Shown: one piece after another, positions 1-5,734 of the stretch | How positions within the stretch are numbered: position 1 is the first letter of the stretch | Layout: every line of letters starts with the position of its first letter | NCBI GenBank assembly: GCA_013042925.1 | Contig: JABDPH010000123.1 | Span: forward strand, 1 to 5,734 | Source of the DNA: Eudoraea sp. | Lineage (GTDB): Bacteria > Bacteroidota > Bacteroidia > Flavobacteriales > Flavobacteriaceae | Length of the DNA: 5,734 nucleotides | Reading direction: 5' to 3' | The notes under the pieces: model-generated | The model's database searches: none | Told to the model about the DNA's origin: nothing | The model's input: the letters and a program-made list of their open reading frames with translations, nothing else | Translations under genes and position numbers: made by a program

Positions 1-483
1 GTATTCCTGCTTGCTCTGATATTGATGAGTTGCGGAGGAAAAGAAGAAAAGAAAAAAGACGGTTTTAGTGTCACAAGACAAAAAACAGAAACGGAAAAGC
101 CTGCGATTACACCAGATGCCGAAGTAACAAAAGCATCAGAACGTGTAGATCTAGACAATAAGGGTGTTGGCCCTGTGGCCTCATTAACCCTAAACCCTGA
201 AATAGATCAGGCAATGGCCGCAACGGGAAAAGAAGTATACGACCAAATGTGCCTCGCATGCCATAGAATTGGTAAAAAATTTATTGGCCCCGCCCCTGAC
301 GGGATCCTGGAAAGACGAACACCGGAATGGGTTATGAACATGATTCTTAATCCCGAACAAATGGTGAAAGAAGATCAACTAGCCAAAGATTTGTTGGTAG
401 AGTTCAATGGCTCTCCAATGGCGAATCAGGGTCTTACCGAAGAACAGGCAAGGGCTGTCCTGGAGTATTTTAGAACCTTATAA
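1..483 (+). CDS. Mono-heme cytochrome c lipoprotein, 5'-truncated by the window edge
   Basis: A class I c-type cytochrome, probably periplasmic, and a plausible electron donor to the NosZ encoded two genes downstream. The reading frame is open from base 1, so the true start lies outside the window. The first visible residues are the hydrophobic core of a signal peptide ending in an LMSC lipobox, with the lipidated Cys at codon 11 (bases 31-33). A charged, Lys/Glu/Thr-rich linker of about 60 residues follows. The heme-binding CLACH motif is at codons 84-88 (bases 250-264), followed by an IGP turn. The likely axial Met is at codon 140 (bases 418-420) in SPMANQGLTEEQ, and a final helix (ARAVLEYFRTL) ends the protein, as is usual for cytochrome c. 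There is one CXXCH, hence one heme. Only 16 nt separate it from the next gene, so they are probably co-transcribed. The donor role is inferred from context; the cytochrome identity is seen directly. Confidence 0.9.
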   Translation, partial: VFLLALILMSCGGKEEKKKDGFSVTRQKTETEKPAITPDAEVTKASERVDLDNKGVGPVASLTLNPEIDQAMAATGKEVYDQMCLACHRIGKKFIGPAPDGILERRTPEWVMNMILNPEQMVKEDQLAKDLLVEFNGSPMANQGLTEEQARAVLEYFRTL

Positions 484-499
484 CATTATAAACAATCAT

Positions 500-1075
500 A
501 TGAAAGCAAAAACTAAATTAAGACTTATTGTAGGATCATTTTTTATGCTGGCTTTGTTGGTCGGCTGTAAAAATGAGGCCAAAACTAATACTCCTACCTC
601 ATCCCAGCCTGAGCAATCATCAAAAGAAGGAGGTCAGGCCTTTATAGAAGATGATGGATCAACGCCTAATGTATTACAGATTGCTATTGGTTCAGCAGAT
701 CATACAACACTTGTTGCAGCCGTACAAGCAGCTGACCTGGAGAACGCCCTCGTAAACGCCGGTCCTTTAATGGTATTTGCACCAACCAATGAGGCTTTTG
801 CAGCACTTCCGGAAGGAACGGTAGACAACCTATTAAAACCTGAAAATAAGGATGCGCTCGCCAATATCTTAAAATATCATGTTACCCCGGGAAATTATTC
901 AAAAGATTTTTTAAAGAAGTTTAAAAAATTGGGTCAGGCTAATGACCAAGATGTAATGATTGTTGTTGAAGGAGATGATGTTTTAGTAGGAGGTGCCAAA
1001 ATTATTGGAAGTGTGAAAGCAGGGAATGGAATTGTCCATGTGGTAGACAAGGTAATGTTGCCACCAGAAGAATAG
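500..1075 (+). CDS. Fasciclin (FAS1) domain lipoprotein
   Basis: A 191-residue secreted lipoprotein with one FAS1 domain. The ATG at 500 is chosen over an in-frame ATG at 407 because it places a standard signal peptide (basic MKAKTKLR, hydrophobic stretch, LVGC lipobox, Cys23) at the N-terminus; the longer form would overlap the cytochrome gene by 77 nt. A low-complexity Ser/Gln/Glu linker covers residues 24-50. The FAS1 domain spans about 55-188 and shows the family's marks: the H1 motif MVFAPTNEAFAAL (91-103), the central YH pair (126-127) and the H2 motif NGIVHVVDKVMLP (176-188). FAS1 domains usually mediate protein or surface contacts and have no known catalytic role. The position between an electron-donor cytochrome and nosZ (16 and 34 nt gaps) suggests a role in NosZ docking or stability, but this is inference. 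No metal site or Cys beyond the lipidated one is visible. Confidence 0.9.
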   Translation: MKAKTKLRLIVGSFFMLALLVGCKNEAKTNTPTSSQPEQSSKEGGQAFIEDDGSTPNVLQIAIGSADHTTLVAAVQAADLENALVNAGPLMVFAPTNEAFAALPEGTVDNLLKPENKDALANILKYHVTPGNYSKDFLKKFKKLGQANDQDVMIVVEGDDVLVGGAKIIGSVKAGNGIVHVVDKVMLPPEE

Positions 1076-1090
1076 AAAACAGTAATCATT

Positions 1091-1109
1091 TAAAACTAAA
1101 AATAAAACA
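1091..1109 (+). promoter_or_regulatory. A-rich translation leader of nosZ
   Basis: The bases before the nosZ ATG are almost entirely A with a few T and C and contain a TAAAAC element a few bases from the start. No GGAGG-like site is present. A-rich leaders of this type are characteristic of Bacteroidota starts. It supports the ATG at 1110 but is not a strong signal on its own. Confidence 0.35.
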
Positions 1110-3062
1110 ATGAAAAATTTAAATTATATAATTTGTATTCTTTTTGGGTTAGGAATTACCTTAAATAGCTGTAATCAATCCCAAAATACTAATGGTGCTT
1201 TGTCATCAAGTGCTGCAGAAAAAGTTTATGTAGCCCCCGGTGAACAAGACGAGTATTATGCTTTCCTGTCTGGAGGGTATAGCGGTAACCTTACCGTATA
1301 TGGGCTCCCCTCAGGACGAATGTTCAAGGAAATTCCCGTATTCTCACAATTCCCTACATCTGGTTATGGGTACTCGGAAGAAACCAAACCGATGTTGAAT
1401 ACTTCCTTTGGATTTGTGCCCTGGGATGATTTACACCACCCGGATATTTCACAAACCAATGGTGAATTGGATGGTCGATGGATTTTTGTTAACGGTAACA
1501 ACACTCCCCGCATAGCACGGGTAAGTTTGAGTACCTTCGAGACTGAAGAGATAATTGAGGTTCCTAACAGTGCAGGTAACCACAGTTCTTCATTTATAAC
1601 AGAAAACACCGAGTATGTAGTAGCCGGCACCAGATTTTCAGTACCTGTTCCTCAGCGTGATATGCCAATCAATGAATACAAGGGAAATTTCAAAGGTGCT
1701 TTGTCTTTTATTAGTGTAGCTCCGGACAATGGGCGATTAAATCTGGAATTCCAGGTATTAATGCCAGGGTTCAATTATGACCTTTCCCATCCCGGTCGTG
1801 GAAAATCTCATGGATGGTTCTTCTTTTCAACATATAACACCGAAGAGGCCAGTTCTTTGCTAGAGGTTATGGCTTCGCAAAACGACAAGGATTTTATCGC
1901 TGCCGTTAACTGGAAGAAAATTGAGGAGTACGTAAAGAATGGAGGCGGAACAAAAATGCCTGCCAACTATGCGCACAACGTTTATGACGAAGAAACCCAT
2001 ACGGGAACTTCCACTATGATAAAAGAGGTTGTTACAGTAGATCCAACCAAAGTACCGGGATCTTTGTACTTCCTACCCACTCCTAAATCGCCCCACGGCT
2101 GTGATGTAGATCCAACCGGAGAATATATAATTGGTAGCGGAAAACTGTCTGCAGACATTACGGTTCACTCATTTGACAAAATGTTAGCAGCAATAGAAGG
2201 TGAAAAATTTGATGGAGAGGCTTATGGCATTCCTATTCTCAATTTTGAGGAGGTCTTGGCAGGTACCGTTAAAAGTGGAGGTTTAGGCCCACTACACACC
2301 GAATTCGATGATAAAGGTAATGCTTATACTACCTTCTTTATTTCTTCAGAAGTTGTTAAATGGAAAGTAGGAACCTGGGAGGTTGTTGATAGAAAGCCAA
2401 CCTATTATTCCGTAGGGCATTTGATGATCCCGGGAGGAAATTCCAGGAAGCCTTTCGGTAAGTATGTGGTAGCAATGAATAAGATTACCAAAGACAGGTA
2501 TCTTCCTACTGGTCCCGAAATGGAACACTCTGCTCAGATTTATGATATTTCAGGAGAAAAAATGGAATTGATTTATGATTTCCCAACCCACGGTGAACCG
2601 CATTATGCTGCAGGATGTCCTGCCGATTTGTTAGCATCAAATTCGAAAAAAATCTATCGATTGGATGAAAACAAGCACAAATATGCCACTATAGGACCTG
2701 ATGATGCTCGCGTAGAACGTGATGGGAATGAAGTACACATATATATGTCTACCATTAGAAGTCATTTTACTCCCGACAATATCGAGGGTATTAAAGTAGG
2801 AGATAAAGTTTATTTCCATATCACAAATCACGAGCAAGATTTTGATGTACCTCATGGTTTCACCATTATTGGTCAGGGTACTTCAGAAATTTTAGTAATG
2901 CCAGGGCAAACCAAGACTTCATTGTGGGAACCCAAAAAGGTTGGTGTATGGCCATTCTATTGTACTGATTTCTGTTCTGCCTTACATCAAGAAATGCAAG
3001 GTTATGTTAGAGTATCTCCTGCAAATTCAAATATTGACCTATCCTGGTCTTTAGGAGAATAA
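1110..3062 (+). CDS. nosZ: Nitrous oxide reductase, clade II (Sec-type lipoprotein)
   Basis: The 650-residue periplasmic multicopper enzyme that reduces N2O to N2. The start gives a short signal peptide ending in an LNSC lipobox (Cys21) with no twin-arginine motif, so export is by Sec, a hallmark of clade II NosZ. The N-terminal beta-propeller carries the seven His expected to bind the CuZ cluster: H109 and H110 (DLHHPD), H158 (GNHSSSF), H329 (SPHG), H396 (GLGPLHTEFD), H437 (SVGH) and H498 (EPHYA). The C-terminal cupredoxin domain (about 535-636) carries CuA: H582 (VPHGF), then C618, C622, H626 and M629 in C-X3-C-X3-H-X2-M. Position 620 is Asp where clade I enzymes have Trp; that ligand acts through its backbone carbonyl. 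There is no C-terminal heme domain, unlike some campylobacterial NosZ, which fits a separate cytochrome donor upstream. The ligand assignment was made from remembered family motifs and spacing, not by a computed alignment. Confidence 0.97.
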   Translation: MKNLNYIICILFGLGITLNSCNQSQNTNGALSSSAAEKVYVAPGEQDEYYAFLSGGYSGNLTVYGLPSGRMFKEIPVFSQFPTSGYGYSEETKPMLNTSFGFVPWDDLHHPDISQTNGELDGRWIFVNGNNTPRIARVSLSTFETEEIIEVPNSAGNHSSSFITENTEYVVAGTRFSVPVPQRDMPINEYKGNFKGALSFISVAPDNGRLNLEFQVLMPGFNYDLSHPGRGKSHGWFFFSTYNTEEASSLLEVMASQNDKDFIAAVNWKKIEEYVKNGGGTKMPANYAHNVYDEETHTGTSTMIKEVVTVDPTKVPGSLYFLPTPKSPHGCDVDPTGEYIIGSGKLSADITVHSFDKMLAAIEGEKFDGEAYGIPILNFEEVLAGTVKSGGLGPLHTEFDDKGNAYTTFFISSEVVKWKVGTWEVVDRKPTYYSVGHLMIPGGNSRKPFGKYVVAMNKITKDRYLPTGPEMEHSAQIYDISGEKMELIYDFPTHGEPHYAAGCPADLLASNSKKIYRLDENKHKYATIGPDDARVERDGNEVHIYMSTIRSHFTPDNIEGIKVGDKVYFHITNHEQDFDVPHGFTIIGQGTSEILVMPGQTKTSLWEPKKVGVWPFYCTDFCSALHQEMQGYVRVSPANSNIDLSWSLGE

Positions 3063-3095
3063 AAGTTCTCAGGGAGATTATTTTAATGCGCATAT

Positions 3096-3135
3096 TAAAG
3101 CGGGCTGTGTCTATGACCTGCCCGCTTTATTCTCA
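3096..3135 (+). terminator. Likely intrinsic terminator after nosZ
   Basis: A perfect 10-bp inverted repeat (left arm 3096-3105 TAAAGCGGGC, right arm 3120-3129) encloses a 14-nt loop, 33 nt after the nosZ stop. The stem is GC-rich at its loop end and is bounded by AAA on the left and TTTATTCT on the right. The T-run is short, so termination may be partial. Because the arms are flanked by A-run and T-run it could also act on the other strand. It separates the cytochrome-FAS1-nosZ unit from the maturation genes. Confidence 0.7.
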
Positions 3136-3190
3136 AATTAAAGTATCCTTTCGAATTAATTTTTGATTTGTAAACTACCGAAAATTAGAA

Positions 3191-3853
3191 ATGATGAAAA
3201 AAGCAAGTATCTTAATGATCATTGGGCCTTTGTTTCTTTTGGGATTGTACTTTTTCCCGCTTTGGAACATTATGCTGGGTGCACCTCAGTATCCGGAACC
3301 TTTGGGAATGAACATTTATATTGATGGTATTAAGGGAGTTAGCGAATTTGATATTCAGAACATTGATGGCCTTAACCACTATATAGGGATGCGTACACTA
3401 CCAAAACCTGAAGATATGTGGGAGTTTAGTACCTTTCCATGGGTCATTGGAGGAATGGTAGCCCTGGGTGTATTGATCGGTCTCTTGGGATTTTTTGAAA
3501 AAGTCAGCTACACTTGGTTTATGGGATGGTTTGTGTTAATGAGTATATTAGGAGTATTGGGCATGTATGATTTTAATGCATGGATGGTAGATTACGGCAC
3601 CAATTTAGATCCAAATGCCATAATGAAACTAACCAACGCCGATGGAACTCCTGTCAGCTACAAACCGCCGCTTTTTGGCCATGTAAAAATGCTTAATTTC
3701 GACGTAACCTCTTTACCATCTACTGGCGCGTGGTTGATGTTTGTAGGCATGATGATGACTATTATAGCATTTTTTATGGGCAAAAAAGCATGGCAACCCA
3801 AAAGCAAGACCAGTGCGGTAAGACCGATTAAAATAAAAACAAATGATAAATAA
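3191..3853 (+). CDS. nosB: NosB-like four-helix membrane protein of clade II nos clusters
   Basis: A 220-residue inner-membrane protein with four predicted helices at about residues 6-24, 82-102, 108-126 and 178-197, and a basic C-terminal tail. The first extramembrane loop (25-81) carries striking motifs, PLWNIMLGAPQYP (23-35) and LNHYIGM (61-67), which look like conserved functional sites; the second loop contains FGHVKMLNF (162-170). His, Met and Trp residues in these loops could bind metal or touch NosZ, but no established ligand set is visible. A membrane protein called NosB directly downstream of nosZ is a known trait of clade II clusters, and position, size and topology fit. The symbol rests mainly on that context. 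Two adjacent ATG codons (3191 and 3194) are equally possible starts. The 3' end overlaps nosL by 11 nt, indicating translational coupling. Confidence 0.65.
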   Translation: MMKKASILMIIGPLFLLGLYFFPLWNIMLGAPQYPEPLGMNIYIDGIKGVSEFDIQNIDGLNHYIGMRTLPKPEDMWEFSTFPWVIGGMVALGVLIGLLGFFEKVSYTWFMGWFVLMSILGVLGMYDFNAWMVDYGTNLDPNAIMKLTNADGTPVSYKPPLFGHVKMLNFDVTSLPSTGAWLMFVGMMMTIIAFFMGKKAWQPKSKTSAVRPIKIKTNDK

Positions 3854-4280
3854 ATTAATTTATCTAAGTTTAGTTCTATTCATTTTCATGTCATGTGAAG
3901 TAAGTCCTAAACCAATTAATTATGGTTCTGATGGATGTCATTTTTGTTCGATGACCATTGTTGACAAACGACATGCGGCTCAAGTAGTAACGCAAAAAGG
4001 TAAGGTTTTTAAGTTTGATGCGGTAGAGTGTATGGTGAACCATTTAAAGGACGTTGATGTGGCAACAATTGAACTTTTTTTGGTTAATGATTACCAGGCA
4101 CCTGGCGAGTTAATCGATGCCAAAAAAGCTACCTTTTTAATAAGTAAGGAAATTCCTAGTCCTATGGGCGAATACTTGTCTGGATTTGAATCCAAAGTTG
4201 AAGCTGAGAATGTTGAGGCCGAAAATAATGGGAAATTGTACTCATGGAATGAGTTATTGACTAAATTTAAGGTACATTAA
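3843..4280 (+). CDS. nosL: NosL copper chaperone lipoprotein
   Basis: A 145-residue lipoprotein that supplies Cu(I) for NosZ metal-site assembly in the periplasm. The signal peptide ends in an FMSC lipobox (Cys18). The mature part begins with the NosL copper-binding segment GCHFCSM, a CXXCXM motif with C32, C35 and M37. Further family marks are FDAVECM (58-64) and ISKEIPSPMGEYLSGF (100-115), where the S-PMG motif is typical of NosL. Near the C-terminus a VEAEN pentapeptide occurs twice in tandem (119-128), making a local acidic extension. The start overlaps the preceding membrane-protein gene by 11 nt, so the two are probably translated together. Confidence 0.93.
   Translation: MINKLIYLSLVLFIFMSCEVSPKPINYGSDGCHFCSMTIVDKRHAAQVVTQKGKVFKFDAVECMVNHLKDVDVATIELFLVNDYQAPGELIDAKKATFLISKEIPSPMGEYLSGFESKVEAENVEAENNGKLYSWNELLTKFKVH
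4197..4226 (+). repeat. Tandem 15-bp coding repeat inside nosL (VEAEN twice)
   Basis: Two adjacent 15-bp units encode VEAEN-VEAEN. They differ at three bases, all third codon positions and all synonymous (GAA/GAG, GCT/GCC, GAG/GAA). This looks like an in-frame duplication that has since drifted silently. It lies in a charged loop of NosL between the PMG motif and the C-terminal helix. Confidence 0.75.
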
Positions 4281-4292
4281 TAATATTCAATT

Positions 4293-4353
4293 ATAATGGT
4301 TAATGGTATGCGGTTATCTTATGCCCGTTAAATTCTGTTAACCATTATTTTTT
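4293..4353 (+). terminator. Hairpin with T-run after nosL, likely intrinsic terminator
   Basis: A perfect 11-bp inverted repeat (4293-4303 and 4338-4348, arms ATAATGGTTAA and its complement) is followed at once by six T. The 34-nt loop can form a smaller inner stem (GGTAT 4305-4309 with ATGCC 4321-4325, one G-T pair). The outer stem is AT-rich, so its strength is uncertain, and it could act as a partial terminator or a 3'-end stabiliser. It sits between nosL and the cupin gene, and the T-run ends only 15 nt before the cupin start codon. Confidence 0.6.
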
Positions 4354-4368
4354 AAATAAAAAAATTAA

Positions 4369-4665
4369 ATGATTTATACTATAAGCAATCAAATAGCCGA
4401 GCAACCCTTTGACAATTTGCAATTAAAAAAAATAGTAAAGACAGATGCTTTGGAGATTCTTAGTATAAGTTTGGAAAAAGGCGCAACCTTTCCGGAACAT
4501 ACATCACCTAAAGATGCACAATTGATCGTATTAGAGGGCGAAATTGTTTTTCATATCAATGGGACTTCATACCAACTTAAAACACAACAAAATATTAATT
4601 TCCCTAAAGCTAAACCACATTTCGTTATGGCCAATGAGAATTCCAAATTTTTGATAATACGATAA
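4369..4665 (+). CDS. Small single-domain cupin protein
   Basis: A 98-residue soluble protein with no signal peptide or membrane segment, so probably cytoplasmic. The pattern is a single cupin barrel: motif 1 region LEKGATFPEHTSPKDAQLIV-LEGEI (G38, H44, D49, E56-G57) and motif 2 region NFPKAKPHFVMAN (P79, H84, N89). The classic HXH pair is reduced to one His (H44 followed by T45-S46) and the usual Glu is replaced or shifted (D49 or Q51), so metal binding is possible but not secure. Its stop overlaps the nosD start (TAATG), tying its translation to nosD. Small cupins can sense or bind ligands or metals; a role in copper or nitrogen-oxide handling here is inference from context only. The start at 4369 follows an A-rich leader and is the only reasonable one. 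Confidence 0.8.
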   Translation: MIYTISNQIAEQPFDNLQLKKIVKTDALEILSISLEKGATFPEHTSPKDAQLIVLEGEIVFHINGTSYQLKTQQNINFPKAKPHFVMANENSKFLIIR

Positions 4666-5734
4666 TGTACAAATTTCAGCTGCAGTTATTAGTATTTATA
4701 TTGTTTATGGGAACTCCGCTTATGGCCAAAACTATTGAGGTTTGCGCTAGCTGTGAAGTGAAATCTATAAAAGAAGGAGTTGCTCATGCAACAGACTTTG
4801 ACACACTTCTTATTAAAAAAGGCACCTACAGAGAATTCAATATCCTTGTTGACAAACCGTTAACGCTGATAGGAGAAAATTACCCGGTAGTAGACGGTGA
4901 AAAACGTGGTGAAATCATTCGCATTGTTTCTGACAATGTTACTGTAGATGGGCTATATATTATTAACGTTGGTACCAGTTACACTACAGATCATGCCGCC
5001 ATTCGGGTAGTTAAAAGTGAAAACTTTCTGATACAAAATGTAGTATTGGAAAAGCTATTTTTTGGTATTTATCTGGAAAGGTCGAATAACGGGAAAGTGT
5101 ATAACAATAAAATTATTGGCGATGCTTTAGATGAGTATAATTCTGGCAACGGTATTCAATTATGGTATTCTCACCACGTTCAGGTAGATCGAAATATTGT
5201 GCAAGGCGTTCGCGATGGTATCTACCTGGAGTTTTCAGATAATATTTCAATCCACAATAACATCAGCACAAATAATCTTAGGTATGGCCTTCATTTTATG
5301 TTTTCGAACGATGATGTTTACACGGATAACACCTTTGAGAATAATGGTGCAGGTGTGGCTGTAATGTTTTCCAAACGTATCAAAATGATGGGCAATGTAT
5401 TTAAAAAGAATTGGGGTACGGCTGCATTTGGTATGTTGCTCAAGGAAATCAATGACGCGGAGATTATTGGCAATACCTTTGAGGAAAACACTATTGGTAT
5501 CAATATCGAAGGTTCAAATCGAATTGAATATAGGAACAATGACTTTATTAGTAATGGTTGGGCCGTAAAAGTATTAGGAGCCTGCTATACAAATTCATTT
5601 ATCAATAATAATTTCCTTTACAATTCATTTGATATTTCGTATAACAGTAAATTGAACGATAATTTATTTGAAAAAAATTATTGGAGCAATTATACGGGAT
5701 ATGATTTGGATAAAGATGGAATAGGGGATGTGCC
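4665..5734 (+). CDS. nosD: NosD periplasmic beta-helix maturation protein, 3'-truncated by the window edge
   Basis: The periplasmic component of the NosDFY system required to mature the CuZ site of NosZ. The frame is open from the ATG at 4665 to the window end, giving 356 full codons without a stop; NosD is usually a little over 400 residues, so most of it is present. A signal peptide (residues 1-21, cleavage after PLMA) precedes the mature start KTIEV. From about residue 80 the chain is a right-handed beta-helix built of short Asn-rich coils of the CASH/NosD type: GIYLERSNNGKVYNNKI, GNGIQLWYSHHVQVDRNI, GIYLEFSDNISIHNNI, YGLHFMFSNDDVYTDNTF, GAGVAVMFSKRIKMMGNVF. The visible end, NYWSNYTGYDLDKDGIGD, is the conserved motif near the NosD C-terminus. 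The start overlaps the cupin stop by one base. nosF (ATPase) and nosY (permease) are expected next but lie outside the window. Confidence 0.95.
   Translation, partial: MYKFQLQLLVFILFMGTPLMAKTIEVCASCEVKSIKEGVAHATDFDTLLIKKGTYREFNILVDKPLTLIGENYPVVDGEKRGEIIRIVSDNVTVDGLYIINVGTSYTTDHAAIRVVKSENFLIQNVVLEKLFFGIYLERSNNGKVYNNKIIGDALDEYNSGNGIQLWYSHHVQVDRNIVQGVRDGIYLEFSDNISIHNNISTNNLRYGLHFMFSNDDVYTDNTFENNGAGVAVMFSKRIKMMGNVFKKNWGTAAFGMLLKEINDAEIIGNTFEENTIGINIEGSNRIEYRNNDFISNGWAVKVLGACYTNSFINNNFLYNSFDISYNSKLNDNLFEKNYWSNYTGYDLDKDGIGDV

Noticed and set aside
190..378. Antisense open frame opposite the cytochrome gene.
   Set aside because: Short, no recognisable domain, and lies wholly opposite a well-supported gene.
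407..499. An in-frame upstream ATG at 407 that would extend the FAS1 gene by 31 residues.
   Set aside because: It lies inside the cytochrome gene and would bury the signal peptide; the ATG at 500 gives a proper lipoprotein signal.
1364..2855. Three antisense open frames opposite nosZ.
   Set aside because: All are 60-88 codons, lack recognisable domains, and are shadows of nosZ codons.
3086..3093. Palindrome ATGCGCAT just before the post-nosZ hairpin.
   Set aside because: Eight bases only, imperfect flanks, and located upstream of a terminator; no matching second site found.
3150..3175. Possible promoter for the NosB-like gene: TTGATTTG at 3163-3170 resembles the Bacteroidota -7 element TAnnTTTG.
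   Set aside because: One conserved base is wrong and no -33 TTG element lies at the expected distance, so it is too weak to annotate, though a promoter after the terminator is expected.
5318..5539. Antisense open frame opposite nosD with a hydrophobic composition.
   Set aside because: The reverse complement of the Asn- and Ile-rich beta-helix repeats naturally gives Ile/Leu-rich frames; no other sign of a gene.
4665..5734. Asn-rich repeating pattern that could be taken for a DNA repeat or a surface adhesin.
   Set aside because: The repeats are beta-helix coils of NosD, confirmed by the YWSNYTGYDLDKDGIGD motif and the nos context; the DNA itself is not repetitive.

Overview
The window is the front part of a nitrous oxide reductase (nos) cluster of the Sec-exported, clade II (atypical) kind, from a Bacteroidota bacterium, most likely a flavobacterium. 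Three things point there. The DNA is AT-rich. The starts have A-rich leaders instead of clear Shine-Dalgarno sites. Four of the seven proteins are lipoproteins with Bacteroidota-like lipoboxes (LMSC, LVGC, LNSC, FMSC). NosZ lacks a twin-arginine signal and carries such a lipobox instead. All complete genes lie on the + strand.

Layout. (1) Positions 1-3062: a 5'-truncated mono-heme cytochrome c lipoprotein, a fasciclin (FAS1) domain lipoprotein and nosZ, with gaps of only 16 and 34 nt, followed by a GC-rich hairpin that looks like a terminator. (2) Positions 3191-4280: a four-helix membrane protein in the place and style of NosB, overlapping the copper chaperone nosL by 11 nt, followed by a second hairpin with a T-run. 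(3) Positions 4369-5734: a small cupin-fold protein whose stop codon overlaps the start of nosD (TAATG). nosD runs off the right edge with about 356 codons visible. nosF and nosY would be expected beyond the edge but are not seen.

How it fits together. NosZ reduces N2O to N2 in the periplasm using a CuZ cluster and a CuA electron entry site; all expected copper ligands can be located. The cytochrome is a plausible electron donor to CuA. NosL delivers Cu(I), and NosD with NosFY is the ABC-type system needed for CuZ assembly. NosB-like proteins accompany clade II NosZ but have no settled function. The FAS1 lipoprotein and the cupin are the least explained members and the best candidates for new accessory roles.

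Nothing here looks mobile: no IS, tRNA, integrase or CRISPR was seen. No stretch longer than 300 nt lacks a gene. The window is best read as a known system with two or three under-studied partners, not as a wholly new system.
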